Part shown: piece by piece, positions 18,474 through 26,263 of the stretch | Layout: every line of letters begins with the position of its first letter | How positions within the stretch are numbered: position 1 is the first letter of the stretch | NCBI GenBank assembly: GCA_947173495.1 | Contig: CAMWFQ010000002.1 | Location: 62,001-126,000, forward strand | From: an uncultured Lachnospiraceae bacterium | GTDB lineage: Bacteria; Bacillota; Clostridia; Lachnospirales; Lachnospiraceae | Direction: 5' to 3' | DNA length: 64,000 bases | The notes under the pieces: model-generated | Seen by the model: the letters and a program-made list of their open reading frames with translations, nothing else | The model's database searches: none | Told to the model about the DNA's origin: nothing | Position numbers and translations under genes: made by a program

Positions 18474-18560
18474 ATCGAGTAGGGAAGAGCTATCTTCCCC
18501 TACTCGCGCGCGGCCCGCACGCCGCGTCAGCAGCAAATTTCCCTATGCGGGCCTGCGCAT
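18474..18560 (-). repeat. Family A structured repeat, copy 1 (stem-loops 2 and 3)
   Basis: Read on the minus strand it begins ATGCGCAG immediately after the pnp terminator, which takes the place of stem-loop 1. Stem-loop 2 has arms GCCCGCA / TGCGGGC, a purine-rich internal bulge and an inner stem GCTGC/GCGGC capped by TGAC. Stem-loop 3 has arms GAGTAGGG / CCCTACTC, and the copy ends in CTCGAT. Related copies at 45717-45842 and 51366-51486 keep the pairing with different bases. Located between pnp and spoIIIAA, about 30 nt before the sigma-E-like promoter. Confidence 0.75.
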
Positions 18561-18594
18561 AAAAAAAGCCCGGGAATCTGGTTTCGATTCCCGG
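18561..18594 (-). terminator. Rho-independent terminator of pnp
   Basis: Minus-strand stem CCGGGAATC / GATTCCCGG with a seven-base loop followed by GC and seven T residues, 20 nt after the pnp stop codon. It also occupies the stem-loop 1 position of the adjacent family A repeat. Confidence 0.88.
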
Positions 18595-18614
18595 ACAATG
18601 AATTATTATTCTGT

Positions 18615-20711
18615 TTATTTGGTTGCCTGCGCAACGTCCTTCATGGAAAAGCTCATTCTTCCCATTCTGTCTTTGCCAAGGCACACCACTGTCACCTTAT
18701 CGCCAAGGGTGAGAACATCCTCCACACGATTGATCCGGCTCCTTGAGATCTTGGAGATATGGACCATTCCCTCCTTGCCGGGAGCAAATTCAACAAAAGC
18801 GCCGAATTCCTTGATGCTCACCACCACGCCCTGGAAAATCTGTCCTTCCTGATAGTCTGTGACAATGGTCTTGATGTATTCTACCGCCTTGTCCATCATC
18901 TCGGCGTCTGTACCGCAAACCGACACATTTCCATCGTCCGTAATATCGATCTTTACTCCGGTACGGGCAATAATCTCATTGATGGTCTTACCTCTCTGCC
19001 CCACCACATCGCCGATCTTCTCAGGATCTATCTGAATGGAAATAATCTTCGGCGCGTAAGGACCGACCTCCGGTCTGGGCTCTGCAATCGCCTTCTTCAT
19101 ACAGGTATCCATAATAAACAGCCTTGCCTCATGGCACCTTGCAATAGCGCCCTCCACCATATCTCTTGTGAGACCGTGGATCTTAATATCCATCTGAATG
19201 GCTGTAATACCTTCTGTGGTTCCGGTTACCTTAAAGTCCATATCGCCAAAGAAATCCTCAAGCCCCTGGATGTCTGTCAGAAGGACATAATCTTCATCTG
19301 TCTCCCCTGTTACCAGACCGCAGGAGATGCCGGCAACCATCTTTTTAATCGGTACGCCAGCTGCCATAAGCGACATACAGGAAGCGCATGTGGATGCCAT
19401 AGAAGTAGAACCGTTTGATTCAAAAGTCTCCGAAACGGTACGAATCGCATAGGGGAACTCTTCCTCAGAAGGAAGTACGGGGATCAGCGCCCTCTCCGCC
19501 AGCGCGCCATGTCCGATCTCTCTTCTTCCGGGCCCTCTTGAAGGCTTTGTCTCTCCTACAGAGTAGGAAGGGAAATTATAGTGATGCATATAGCGCTTGC
19601 TCACTTCATTCTCATCCAGCCCGTCAATTCTCTGCTGTTCCGATAAAGGCGCCAGCGTACACACGTTGCAGATCTGTGTCTGCCCGCGGGTAAACATGGC
19701 GGAGCCGTGTACCCTGGGAATAATGTCAACTTCCGCAGAAAGGGGACGGATCTGTGTGATCTCACGTCCGTCAGGACGTTTGTGATCCTTCAGGATCATC
19801 TTACGCACAGTCTTTTTCTCATACTGATAAATCGCCTCTCCCAAAAGAGCCAGCCACTCCTCATTTTCTGCAAATGCTTCTTCCAGTCTTTCGGTAATTT
19901 TTTTGATATTTTCCTCACGAACCTGTTTTTCATCGGTGAAAACCGCTTCTTCCATTTCCTCCGACGGAACCAGTTCCTTCATGGCCGCAAACAGCTCTTC
20001 GGGAACCGCACAGCTCGTATACGCATGCTTGGGTTTGCCCATTTCCGCCACGATCTGATTGATAAACGCAATGATGGTCTGATTGATCCCGTGGGCCATA
20101 TAGATCGCTTCGATCATCTTATCATCGGGAACCTCATTGGCGCCCGCCTCGATCATGATCACCTTCTCTGTGGTAGATGCAACGGTAAGATTCAGGTCGC
20201 CGTTTTTCCACTGTTCCTGAGACGGATTCACAACGAATTCTCCATCCACCATTCCCACCTGGGTCATGGCACAGGGACCGTCAAAGGGGATATCGGAGAT
20301 GCATGTCGCGATTGCTGCTCCAAGCATTGCCACCAGTTCCGGACGGCATTCCGGGTCGACGCTCATAACCATATTATTCAGGGTGACATCATTTCTGTAA
20401 TCCTTGGGAAACAGCGGACGCATGGGTCTGTCAATTACACGGCTGGTAAGAACGGCATTCTCCGAAGCCTTTCCTTCTCTTTTGTTAAATCCGCCGGGAA
20501 TTTTTCCCACTGCATAGAGCTTTTCTTCATATTCCACACTTAAGGGAAAGAAATCAATTCCTTCCCTGGGCTTGTCCGATGCGGTTGCTGTGGATAATAC
20601 AGTCGTATCACCGTAGTGCATAAACGCGCATCCGTTTGCCTGCTTGCCTACTCTGCCGATATCCACGCTTAATGTACGGCCTGCAAGTTCCATTGAAAAC
20701 GTCTTGTACAT
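18615..20711 (-). CDS. pnp: Polyribonucleotide nucleotidyltransferase (PNPase)
   Basis: Phosphorolytic 3'-5' exoribonuclease of the RNA degradosome. The 698-residue protein has two RNase PH domains (about residues 1-210 and 310-540), then KH (IIARTGVKIDITDDGNV) and S1 (GQIFQGVVVSIKEFGAFV) domains at the C-terminus. The start ATG at 20711 (MYKTFSMELAGRTL) has AGGAGAG upstream. The rpsO-pnp order is widely conserved. Confidence 0.97.
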   Translation of the reverse strand: MYKTFSMELAGRTLSVDIGRVGKQANGCAFMHYGDTTVLSTATASDKPREGIDFFPLSVEYEEKLYAVGKIPGGFNKREGKASENAVLTSRVIDRPMRPLFPKDYRNDVTLNNMVMSVDPECRPELVAMLGAAIATCISDIPFDGPCAMTQVGMVDGEFVVNPSQEQWKNGDLNLTVASTTEKVIMIEAGANEVPDDKMIEAIYMAHGINQTIIAFINQIVAEMGKPKHAYTSCAVPEELFAAMKELVPSEEMEEAVFTDEKQVREENIKKITERLEEAFAENEEWLALLGEAIYQYEKKTVRKMILKDHKRPDGREITQIRPLSAEVDIIPRVHGSAMFTRGQTQICNVCTLAPLSEQQRIDGLDENEVSKRYMHHYNFPSYSVGETKPSRGPGRREIGHGALAERALIPVLPSEEEFPYAIRTVSETFESNGSTSMASTCASCMSLMAAGVPIKKMVAGISCGLVTGETDEDYVLLTDIQGLEDFFGDMDFKVTGTTEGITAIQMDIKIHGLTRDMVEGAIARCHEARLFIMDTCMKKAIAEPRPEVGPYAPKIISIQIDPEKIGDVVGQRGKTINEIIARTGVKIDITDDGNVSVCGTDAEMMDKAVEYIKTIVTDYQEGQIFQGVVVSIKEFGAFVEFAPGKEGMVHISKISRSRINRVEDVLTLGDKVTVVCLGKDRMGRMSFSMKDVAQATK

Positions 20712-20750
20712 ATTCTCTCTCCTTTTCTTATCTACCGGAAACAAACACTC

Positions 20751-20765
20751 TCCTGCTTCGCAGGA
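20751..20765 (-). other. Short hairpin in the pnp 5' leader
   Basis: Perfect 6-bp stem TCCTGC / GCAGGA with a GAA loop, 40 nt before the pnp start and after the rpsO terminator. In enteric bacteria the pnp leader hairpin is an RNase III processing and autoregulation site; whether this shorter hairpin plays such a role is inference. Confidence 0.4.
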
Positions 20766-20782
20766 CATCTTATTTTGATAAC

Positions 20783-20814
20783 GAAAAGGCGGAGTATCAA
20801 TTCTGCTCCGCCTT
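20783..20814 (-). terminator. Rho-independent terminator of rpsO
   Basis: Minus-strand stem GGCGGAGC / CTCCGCC with an A/T-rich loop followed by TTTT, 12 nt after the rpsO stop. Read-through into pnp is possible because no clear separate pnp promoter is seen in the remaining 70 nt. Confidence 0.8.
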
Positions 20815-20825
20815 AAACTGCCATT

Positions 20826-21092
20826 TTACTTTCTCAGTCCCAGTTTCTCAATCAAAGCACGATATCTTTCAATATCCTTATCCTTAAGATAATTAAGAAG
20901 ACCACGTCTCTGACCTACCATCTTGAACATACCTCTTCTGGAATGATTATCCTTGGGGTGATTTTTGAGATGCTCTGTGAGCTCTGCAATCCTTGCTGAC
21001 AATACTGCAATCTGTACTTCCGGTGATCCGGTATCACCCTCGCATCTTGCATATTCCTTCATGATAGCTGTTTTCTTTTCCTTAGAAATCAT
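20826..21092 (-). CDS. rpsO: 30S ribosomal protein S15
   Basis: Primary 16S rRNA-binding protein of the small-subunit platform. The 88 residues are standard, with [15 protein letters not shown] and [19 protein letters not shown] conserved. The ATG at 21092 has a perfect GAGGAGG site. The 85-nt leader is predicted to fold and could be the autoregulatory S15 target. Confidence 0.97.
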   Translation of the reverse strand: MISKEKKTAIMKEYARCEGDTGSPEVQIAVLSARIAELTEHLKNHPKDNHSRRGMFKMVGQRRGLLNYLKDKDIERYRALIEKLGLRK

Positions 21093-21177
21093 TGTTTTCC
21101 TCCTCGTTTTTAAAAACGCCTGATGCCAGGAGCCGGTTGGAGCCTCCAAAGCTCTGGGCAGCGGCTAAATTTCACAA
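21093..21177 (-). promoter_or_regulatory. Structured 5' leader of rpsO, candidate S15-binding regulator
   Basis: The transcript predicted from the promoter at 21184-21212 begins near 21177. It contains a layered hairpin: UGCC/GGCA at the base, GAGC/GCUC in the middle and GGAG/CUCC at the top, followed by the Shine-Dalgarno site. S15 is known to autoregulate through unrelated leader structures in several phyla. The structure was folded by eye. Confidence 0.4.
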
Positions 21178-21183
21178 CAATTA

Positions 21184-21212
21184 ATGATAGCATAATCACC
21201 GTGGGCTGTAAA
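21184..21212 (-). promoter_or_regulatory. Sigma-70 type promoter of rpsO
   Basis: TTTACA, 17-base spacer, TATCAT on the minus strand, only four bases after the stop codon of the beta-glucuronidase gene. No terminator separates the two genes. Confidence 0.72.
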
Positions 21213-21215
21213 GCA

Positions 21216-23036
21216 TTAGTTTTCAGATTTTTCCCATCTGTTCTTCATGGCGTAGGCTGCATCCTTTGGCTGCCTGTTTCTGGTAAAGATACCCTTCTTG
21301 TTTCCGTTTACACGCATGATCCCCTCCTGGGCCTGGAAATCCGCAAAATTCCACGCAAGCTCTCCCTGCACAAAGGAATATTCATCCATCACCTCGAAGG
21401 ACATTTCCATGTATTTGTTCTGATATTCCTGGGTCCACATCACGCCGGGCAGCTTGTGCTCGGAAACCAGCGTATCTGTTCCAAATTCCGTGAATACAAA
21501 CGGCACCTTCAGCTTCTTGCCTTCCCAGGCATCCATCTCCTCCCTGAACTCCTCCATTGCATCCTCGATATCCGGCCCGCCGTTGATATACCAGCCATAG
21601 TACCGGTTCAGACACACGAAATCCAGCAGGGAAAAACATTTGCATTCTTCCGGCGAGCTGTTCTTTTCCAGAGCTCCTGTAAGAGGACGCTTCTGAGGAT
21701 CCAGTTTTCTGGCATGTTCAAATACCGCCGAAAAATAATTTCTGGAAGCATCGCTGGTGGTCTCCGGTTCGTTAAAGAGACTGAACGCAAACACACAGGG
21801 ATGATTCTTATCCCGCGCGATCATCTCCTCTGTCTGCTTTTTATGGTTTTTCAGCAGTTCGGATGCGGTGGGCGCTTCAAAGAAGGCCGTAAACTTCCCG
21901 GTTCCCGCATCTGCAAAATTCAGCATGGAACGCATCATTCCCACAGCGGGCACCTCGTCAATTACCAGGAATCCCTCCTGATCGGCCAGCTGATACCACT
22001 CTTCCGCATAGGGATAGTGGCTGGTTCTGAAGCAGTTTGCCCCGATCCATTTCATACACTCGAAATCACGCTTTGCCACTGCCCAGTTAAAGGCCCTCCC
22101 GATCACTTCAAAATCTTCATGCTTTCCAAAGCCCTTCAGATATACCGGCTTTCCATTGATCAGGATCTTTTCATCTTCGATCTTTACCGTCCTGATGCCG
22201 ATCTGCTCCTGGTATTCGTCCGTCTTTTTTCCATCCTGCCAGAATTCCATTTTAAAAGTATAGAGATAGGCTCTTCTCACCTGCCAGAGATGAACCTTTT
22301 CCACCTTCAGGATACCCCGGGCGCCTTCTCCAGCAGCCACCTGTTTTCCCTCCGCATCGTAAAGACTCACCCTTACCTGACCCTCTCCGGCACAGGCGAC
22401 CTGATAGTGTACCTTCGCATCCCCGCCTTCCAGTTCATAGGTCACACTGTAATCCGCAATTCCCTGTTCCGGAAGTTCCAGCAGATATACGCTCCGGTGA
22501 ATACCCGCATAATTAAAAAAGTCAAAGTACGGCTTTGCCAGCTTTTTCCCTGACCGCAAGGTTTTTACACTGCCACAGGGAAGCGTGCTTTCGCTCAGTT
22601 CATTGTTGGCCCATACCACCAGCCGGTTCATCTCTCCCTTTTTCACAGCCTCTGTGATATCGCACACCACCGGCAGAAATCCGCCCTCATGCTCCGCCGT
22701 CTTCTGTCCGTTACAGTAAACAGCCGCCCGGTGGGTGATGCTCCCGAAACGCAGGATCAGCTTTTTATTCTGAAGATCTGCAGGAGCGTAAAACTCTGTC
22801 TCATACCAGAAATCCCCGCAGTAGTCTCGCTCCTTTTCTGTGGTAAACAAATCTGCAAAGCTGGCGGGAACCGGCATGGAAACAGGACTGGCAATTCCTT
22901 CCTCCGTCCACTTTTCCTTTTTCCCTTTTGCCTCCGGATCAAAACAGAATTTCCACAGACCATCCAGCGATGTTTTACGCCTGCAGGCGTTACTGCGCGG
23001 ATACAACAATGAATTTTGCATCATACTTTTTTCCAT
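21216..23036 (-). CDS. uidA: Beta-glucuronidase, glycoside hydrolase family 2
   Basis: Removes terminal glucuronic acid from host, dietary or drug glucuronides. The 606-residue protein has the GH2 sugar-binding, immunoglobulin-like and TIM-barrel domains in order. The acid/base Glu lies in FSLFNEPETTS (about 422) and the nucleophile Glu in FVFTEFGTDTL (about 515). The NxK signature that recognises the glucuronate carboxylate is present as GNKKGIFTR (about 577), which separates it from beta-galactosidases. An extended segment after VPAVGMMRSMLNF corresponds to the active-site loop 1 seen in enzymes processing small glucuronides. No signal peptide, so cytoplasmic. GGGAG precedes the ATG. Confidence 0.93.
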   Translation of the reverse strand: MEKSMMQNSLLYPRSNACRRKTSLDGLWKFCFDPEAKGKKEKWTEEGIASPVSMPVPASFADLFTTEKERDYCGDFWYETEFYAPADLQNKKLILRFGSITHRAAVYCNGQKTAEHEGGFLPVVCDITEAVKKGEMNRLVVWANNELSESTLPCGSVKTLRSGKKLAKPYFDFFNYAGIHRSVYLLELPEQGIADYSVTYELEGGDAKVHYQVACAGEGQVRVSLYDAEGKQVAAGEGARGILKVEKVHLWQVRRAYLYTFKMEFWQDGKKTDEYQEQIGIRTVKIEDEKILINGKPVYLKGFGKHEDFEVIGRAFNWAVAKRDFECMKWIGANCFRTSHYPYAEEWYQLADQEGFLVIDEVPAVGMMRSMLNFADAGTGKFTAFFEAPTASELLKNHKKQTEEMIARDKNHPCVFAFSLFNEPETTSDASRNYFSAVFEHARKLDPQKRPLTGALEKNSSPEECKCFSLLDFVCLNRYYGWYINGGPDIEDAMEEFREEMDAWEGKKLKVPFVFTEFGTDTLVSEHKLPGVMWTQEYQNKYMEMSFEVMDEYSFVQGELAWNFADFQAQEGIMRVNGNKKGIFTRNRQPKDAAYAMKNRWEKSEN

Positions 23037-23057
23037 CTTTTCTCCCTTCTCCCTTTT

Positions 23058-24362
23058 TCATAATATCTGAAACAGCCTCGCACCATGAGGCGGCACACGC
23101 TCTGTAAGAACCGGATCATCCAGATCTTTTTCCTTCTTTGTCCAGAGCTCCCGTACCTGCAAAGGCACAGCCCCTTTCCCTGCAAACTGCTCTATTTCAG
23201 TGAGCCCGCACCGGATCTCCTGCTCCGTATCCAGAAAATTGAAAAACGCCGCATATCTTTCTCCTGTATAATCGTTCAGGCAGCTCCAAATCGCATACTC
23301 CGCATTTTTTTCATACTGACATCCCCTGTATTCACAGGAAAGGAGCTTCAAAACATCCTGATTCATCAAAAGAGCAAGCGTCCAATCATCCAGCTTTGTC
23401 AGCTCAGCTCCAATCATCAGCGGAGAGCCGAAGATACACCAGAGGGTCATCATGGTTATCTGCTCCTGTCTGGTAAAGGCAGTATCTCTTTCTGCACCGA
23501 AGCCTTTTCCCAGCCTGCCCACCGGCAGCATATCGCAATCAGGATAAGAGCCTTCCGCCACATGCTCCTGCCACAGCTCGCATCTGTCGAACATCTCTCT
23601 TAAAAGATCCCAGCTGTCCCAGAAATCATCGGTGATACGCCACATATTCGCGTACTTTTCGTAATGCCACGCATGCTCGATCAGCGCCGGACCCGGAGAA
23701 AGAGACAACACCATCTCCCGGCCGCTTTTCTGAATGGCACGCTGCAGCATTTCCACCTCATGGGACGCTGAATAAGGATCATGAGGATACATATTGGTAT
23801 TGCAGATGTCGTCGCATTTGATATAATCCACTCCCCAGTCCGCATACAGGCCGACGATGGAATCATAATACTCCTGAGCGCCCTCCACTCCCTTCCTTAC
23901 GCCGTACATATCGGGATTCCAGCGGCAGATGGAAGAAGGGTCCGCAACCTCATTTGCCCCCGCTTTGCTTCCCAGTATGGGAAGATGGTTATGCGCCGCC
24001 GCTCTCGGGATTCCCCGCATAATGTGAATGCCGAATTTCAGCCCCAGATCATGGATATACCGGGCCAGAGGCCCGAACCCCTTTCCCCCTGCCGAGGAGG
24101 GAAATCTCCTGACATCCGGCAGGAATCTTCCGTATTCGTCCATTTCTTCTTCTCCGAAAGGAATATACTGGTACTTCTCTCTTTGGGTACCTGCGTCTCT
24201 GGCATACCATTCAATGTCCACCACAATATATTCCCATCCGGCCTCTTTCATATGCGCCGCCATAAAATCCGCATTGGCTTTTACCTGTTCTTCGTTGACA
24301 CAGGTATCGTAATAATCATAACTGTTCCAGCCCATTGGGGCCTGTTTCATCCGATATTTCAC
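23058..24362 (-). CDS. Alpha-galactosidase, glycoside hydrolase family 27
   Basis: Retaining alpha-galactosidase-like enzyme of 434 residues with the family start MGWNSYDYYDTCVNEE. The nucleophile Asp is in YIKCDDICNT (about 181) and the acid/base Asp in RITDDFWDSWD (about 245). A C-terminal beta-sandwich follows the TIM barrel. The start is GTG at 24362 with AGGAG upstream. No signal peptide. GH27 also contains beta-L-arabinopyranosidases and alpha-N-acetylgalactosaminidases, so the exact sugar is not settled. Lies 21 nt before the beta-glucuronidase gene, likely one transcript. Confidence 0.88.
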   Translation of the reverse strand: MKYRMKQAPMGWNSYDYYDTCVNEEQVKANADFMAAHMKEAGWEYIVVDIEWYARDAGTQREKYQYIPFGEEEMDEYGRFLPDVRRFPSSAGGKGFGPLARYIHDLGLKFGIHIMRGIPRAAAHNHLPILGSKAGANEVADPSSICRWNPDMYGVRKGVEGAQEYYDSIVGLYADWGVDYIKCDDICNTNMYPHDPYSASHEVEMLQRAIQKSGREMVLSLSPGPALIEHAWHYEKYANMWRITDDFWDSWDLLREMFDRCELWQEHVAEGSYPDCDMLPVGRLGKGFGAERDTAFTRQEQITMMTLWCIFGSPLMIGAELTKLDDWTLALLMNQDVLKLLSCEYRGCQYEKNAEYAIWSCLNDYTGERYAAFFNFLDTEQEIRCGLTEIEQFAGKGAVPLQVRELWTKKEKDLDDPVLTERVPPHGARLFQIL

Positions 24363-24381
24363 AGTGTTTCTCCTTTACTTT

Positions 24382-24407
24382 AAAAGTTCAGCGCTCCGGT
24401 GCTGAAC
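24382..24407 (-). terminator. Weak terminator or attenuator hairpin between GH43 and GH27 genes
   Basis: Minus-strand stem GTTCAGC / GCTGAAC with an eight-base loop followed by TTTT, in the 74-nt gap. The short T-run suggests partial termination, which could set different levels of the two enzymes. Confidence 0.5.
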
Positions 24408-24436
24408 TGCGCGAAAATGGGGTCACGAAGTGGGGT

Positions 24437-26227
24437 TTAATTTGTAATCACCGGCATCAGAAAGCCATCCTGATCAAACGCAAGGGGCGCGATACATACC
24501 TCCCTGTGCCACCCCTTCCCCTCCGTATAATCGGCAAGCGGACGGGCAAAGCGGTGATAAGCGATCAGATAGCGATCCTCTCCGGGCATTTTCAGAATAC
24601 AATGATGGCCGGTTCCCAGAATATCCTTGCACGGTTCCTTACTAAGAACAGTGCCGATAAATGTTACCGGTCCCCAGAGGGAATCCGACACCCCATAATT
24701 GACATGATAATCCTCGCTCCCCGTATCATCGCAGGACCAGGTAAAGTGGTAACGTCCCTTTCTCTTAAAAACGGTGAGCGCTTCCCGGAAATCTTCCAGC
24801 CCTTCGATCTGTCTTAGCGAGTCCTCTTCAATATGAAGCAGATCCTCCGAAAGCTTTGCCACAGCGGCAGCCGTATTCCCCAGGATCAGATAATAATCCT
24901 CCCCCTCCCGGTATACGGAAGGGTCAATGGTCTGCGCCATTTCGATTCCTTTCTCCCGCACCATTTCCAGGGTCACCAGGGGCGTATCCATTGCTGTAAA
25001 AGGACCTGCGGGGGATTTCGAAACAGCCGCCCCGATGCAGGAGACGCCCTCTTTATTTTTGGCACAGAAGTAAAAATAATACTGATCGTTCTTTTTGGTA
25101 ATGCAGGGCGCCCAGGCACTGCCCGCCGCCCAGGGCACTTCTTCGGAAGCCACATCGAGAATTCTCGCTTTTTTCGCAAACTGCTTTCCATCTCCGGATG
25201 TGAATACATAGAATTCATTTCCGGACCAATGGGGAAATCCATCCGTGGTGGGATAAAGGTAGTACATCCCGTCTTCAAACCAGAGGTCCGGATCCGCATA
25301 TAAGCCGTCCAGCACCGGATTTTTCCGGTCAAACCAGTACAGCAGCCTTTCGTATTCCTCATCTGTGATCTGCAGAACGCCGCCGTGGCGCTTCTTTGTC
25401 TCTCCCATATCGTACTGATCCGGTGAAAGAATTTCCAGCTTCCCCGATGCCAGATCCTCCGATATCATCGGAAGATATCCCCTGCCTGCCTGAAACTGAT
25501 CCGCAATCAGACACCATGTTTTTCCATCCGGAAGAAGATAGCCTTCCGGCCCCTCCACTCCTTCCAGTGCGGAAAGTACAGGCGAGTCAATCTGCTTAAA
25601 TTCTCCCAGAAGGGAATCCGATACCTCCAGCATCAGTCGTTTGGTGACCTCATCCTTGGATACACGGTAAAAATGTTCTTTCCCTTCCAATATCGTGGTA
25701 TCGATTACATGATTTTCCCGCTCCATATATAGGAAAGTATCCGAAAATCTTCTGAAATCCTTCGTATAAGCAGCATAAATCCTCTGCTTTGCCACTTTCT
25801 CTCCGGCAGCCTTTCCCATTGATGCAAAGAACACCAGGAATTCGCCTTTTTCTCTGTCATACACAGCCTCCGGCGCCCATACGCAGCCGGCGCCGTCAAT
25901 CCCCACCGTACAGCTTCTCTCTTTGCTCCAGTGAATCAAATCCTCCGACTCCCATACGATCAGGTCACGGCTGCCCTCATACTGCGCCTTTTGCCATCCA
26001 TGCCCCGCCTCAATCCGCAGGTCTGTTGCTATCAGATAAAAAATCCGGCTTTCCGGATCCCTGACCAGAAAGGGATCCCTGACCCCGCAGGTTCCTGTCC
26101 GGGAATACAGCACCGGATTTTTGTCATTTAAATCTTTCCAGTGCAGTCCATCCCTGCTCAGGGAAAAATAAATCTGCTCTCCGTTTTTTTCTTCACCCAC
26201 AAAATGCACAAATAAATATCCGGCCAT
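24437..26227 (-). CDS. Double-propeller glycoside hydrolase family 43 protein
   Basis: A 596-residue protein made of two GH43-like five-bladed beta-propellers in tandem. The N-terminal unit runs about 1-300 (YLFVHFVGEEKNGEQIYFSL, GVRDPFLVRDPESRIFYLIATD). The C-terminal unit runs from about 300 onward and has the catalytic-type start LDGLYADPDLWFEDGMYYLYP, then SAWAPCITKKNDQYYFYFC and AQTIDPSVYREGEDYYLILG. GH43 enzymes are mostly arabinofuranosidases, arabinanases and xylosidases; the substrate here is unknown. No signal peptide. I use the ATG at 26227, which has GGAG; one five codons earlier is possible. Confidence 0.85.
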   Translation of the reverse strand: MAGYLFVHFVGEEKNGEQIYFSLSRDGLHWKDLNDKNPVLYSRTGTCGVRDPFLVRDPESRIFYLIATDLRIEAGHGWQKAQYEGSRDLIVWESEDLIHWSKERSCTVGIDGAGCVWAPEAVYDREKGEFLVFFASMGKAAGEKVAKQRIYAAYTKDFRRFSDTFLYMERENHVIDTTILEGKEHFYRVSKDEVTKRLMLEVSDSLLGEFKQIDSPVLSALEGVEGPEGYLLPDGKTWCLIADQFQAGRGYLPMISEDLASGKLEILSPDQYDMGETKKRHGGVLQITDEEYERLLYWFDRKNPVLDGLYADPDLWFEDGMYYLYPTTDGFPHWSGNEFYVFTSGDGKQFAKKARILDVASEEVPWAAGSAWAPCITKKNDQYYFYFCAKNKEGVSCIGAAVSKSPAGPFTAMDTPLVTLEMVREKGIEMAQTIDPSVYREGEDYYLILGNTAAAVAKLSEDLLHIEEDSLRQIEGLEDFREALTVFKRKGRYHFTWSCDDTGSEDYHVNYGVSDSLWGPVTFIGTVLSKEPCKDILGTGHHCILKMPGEDRYLIAYHRFARPLADYTEGKGWHREVCIAPLAFDQDGFLMPVITN

Positions 26228-26263
26228 CTTTGTTTTCTCCATTCCGGTTTTGCATCTACTGCC

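Noticed and set aside
18474-18594. Family A repeats as a CRISPR array or as ordinary terminators
   Set aside because: Copies are single and tens of kilobases apart without spacers. Only copy 1 has a T-run, belonging to stem-loop 1; stem-loops 2 and 3 lack T-runs, and two copies lie inside operons.
21123-22553. Long plus-strand frame of 476 codons
   Set aside because: Entirely antisense to beta-glucuronidase, rich in His, Leu and Phe as expected of a shadow frame, and matches no family.
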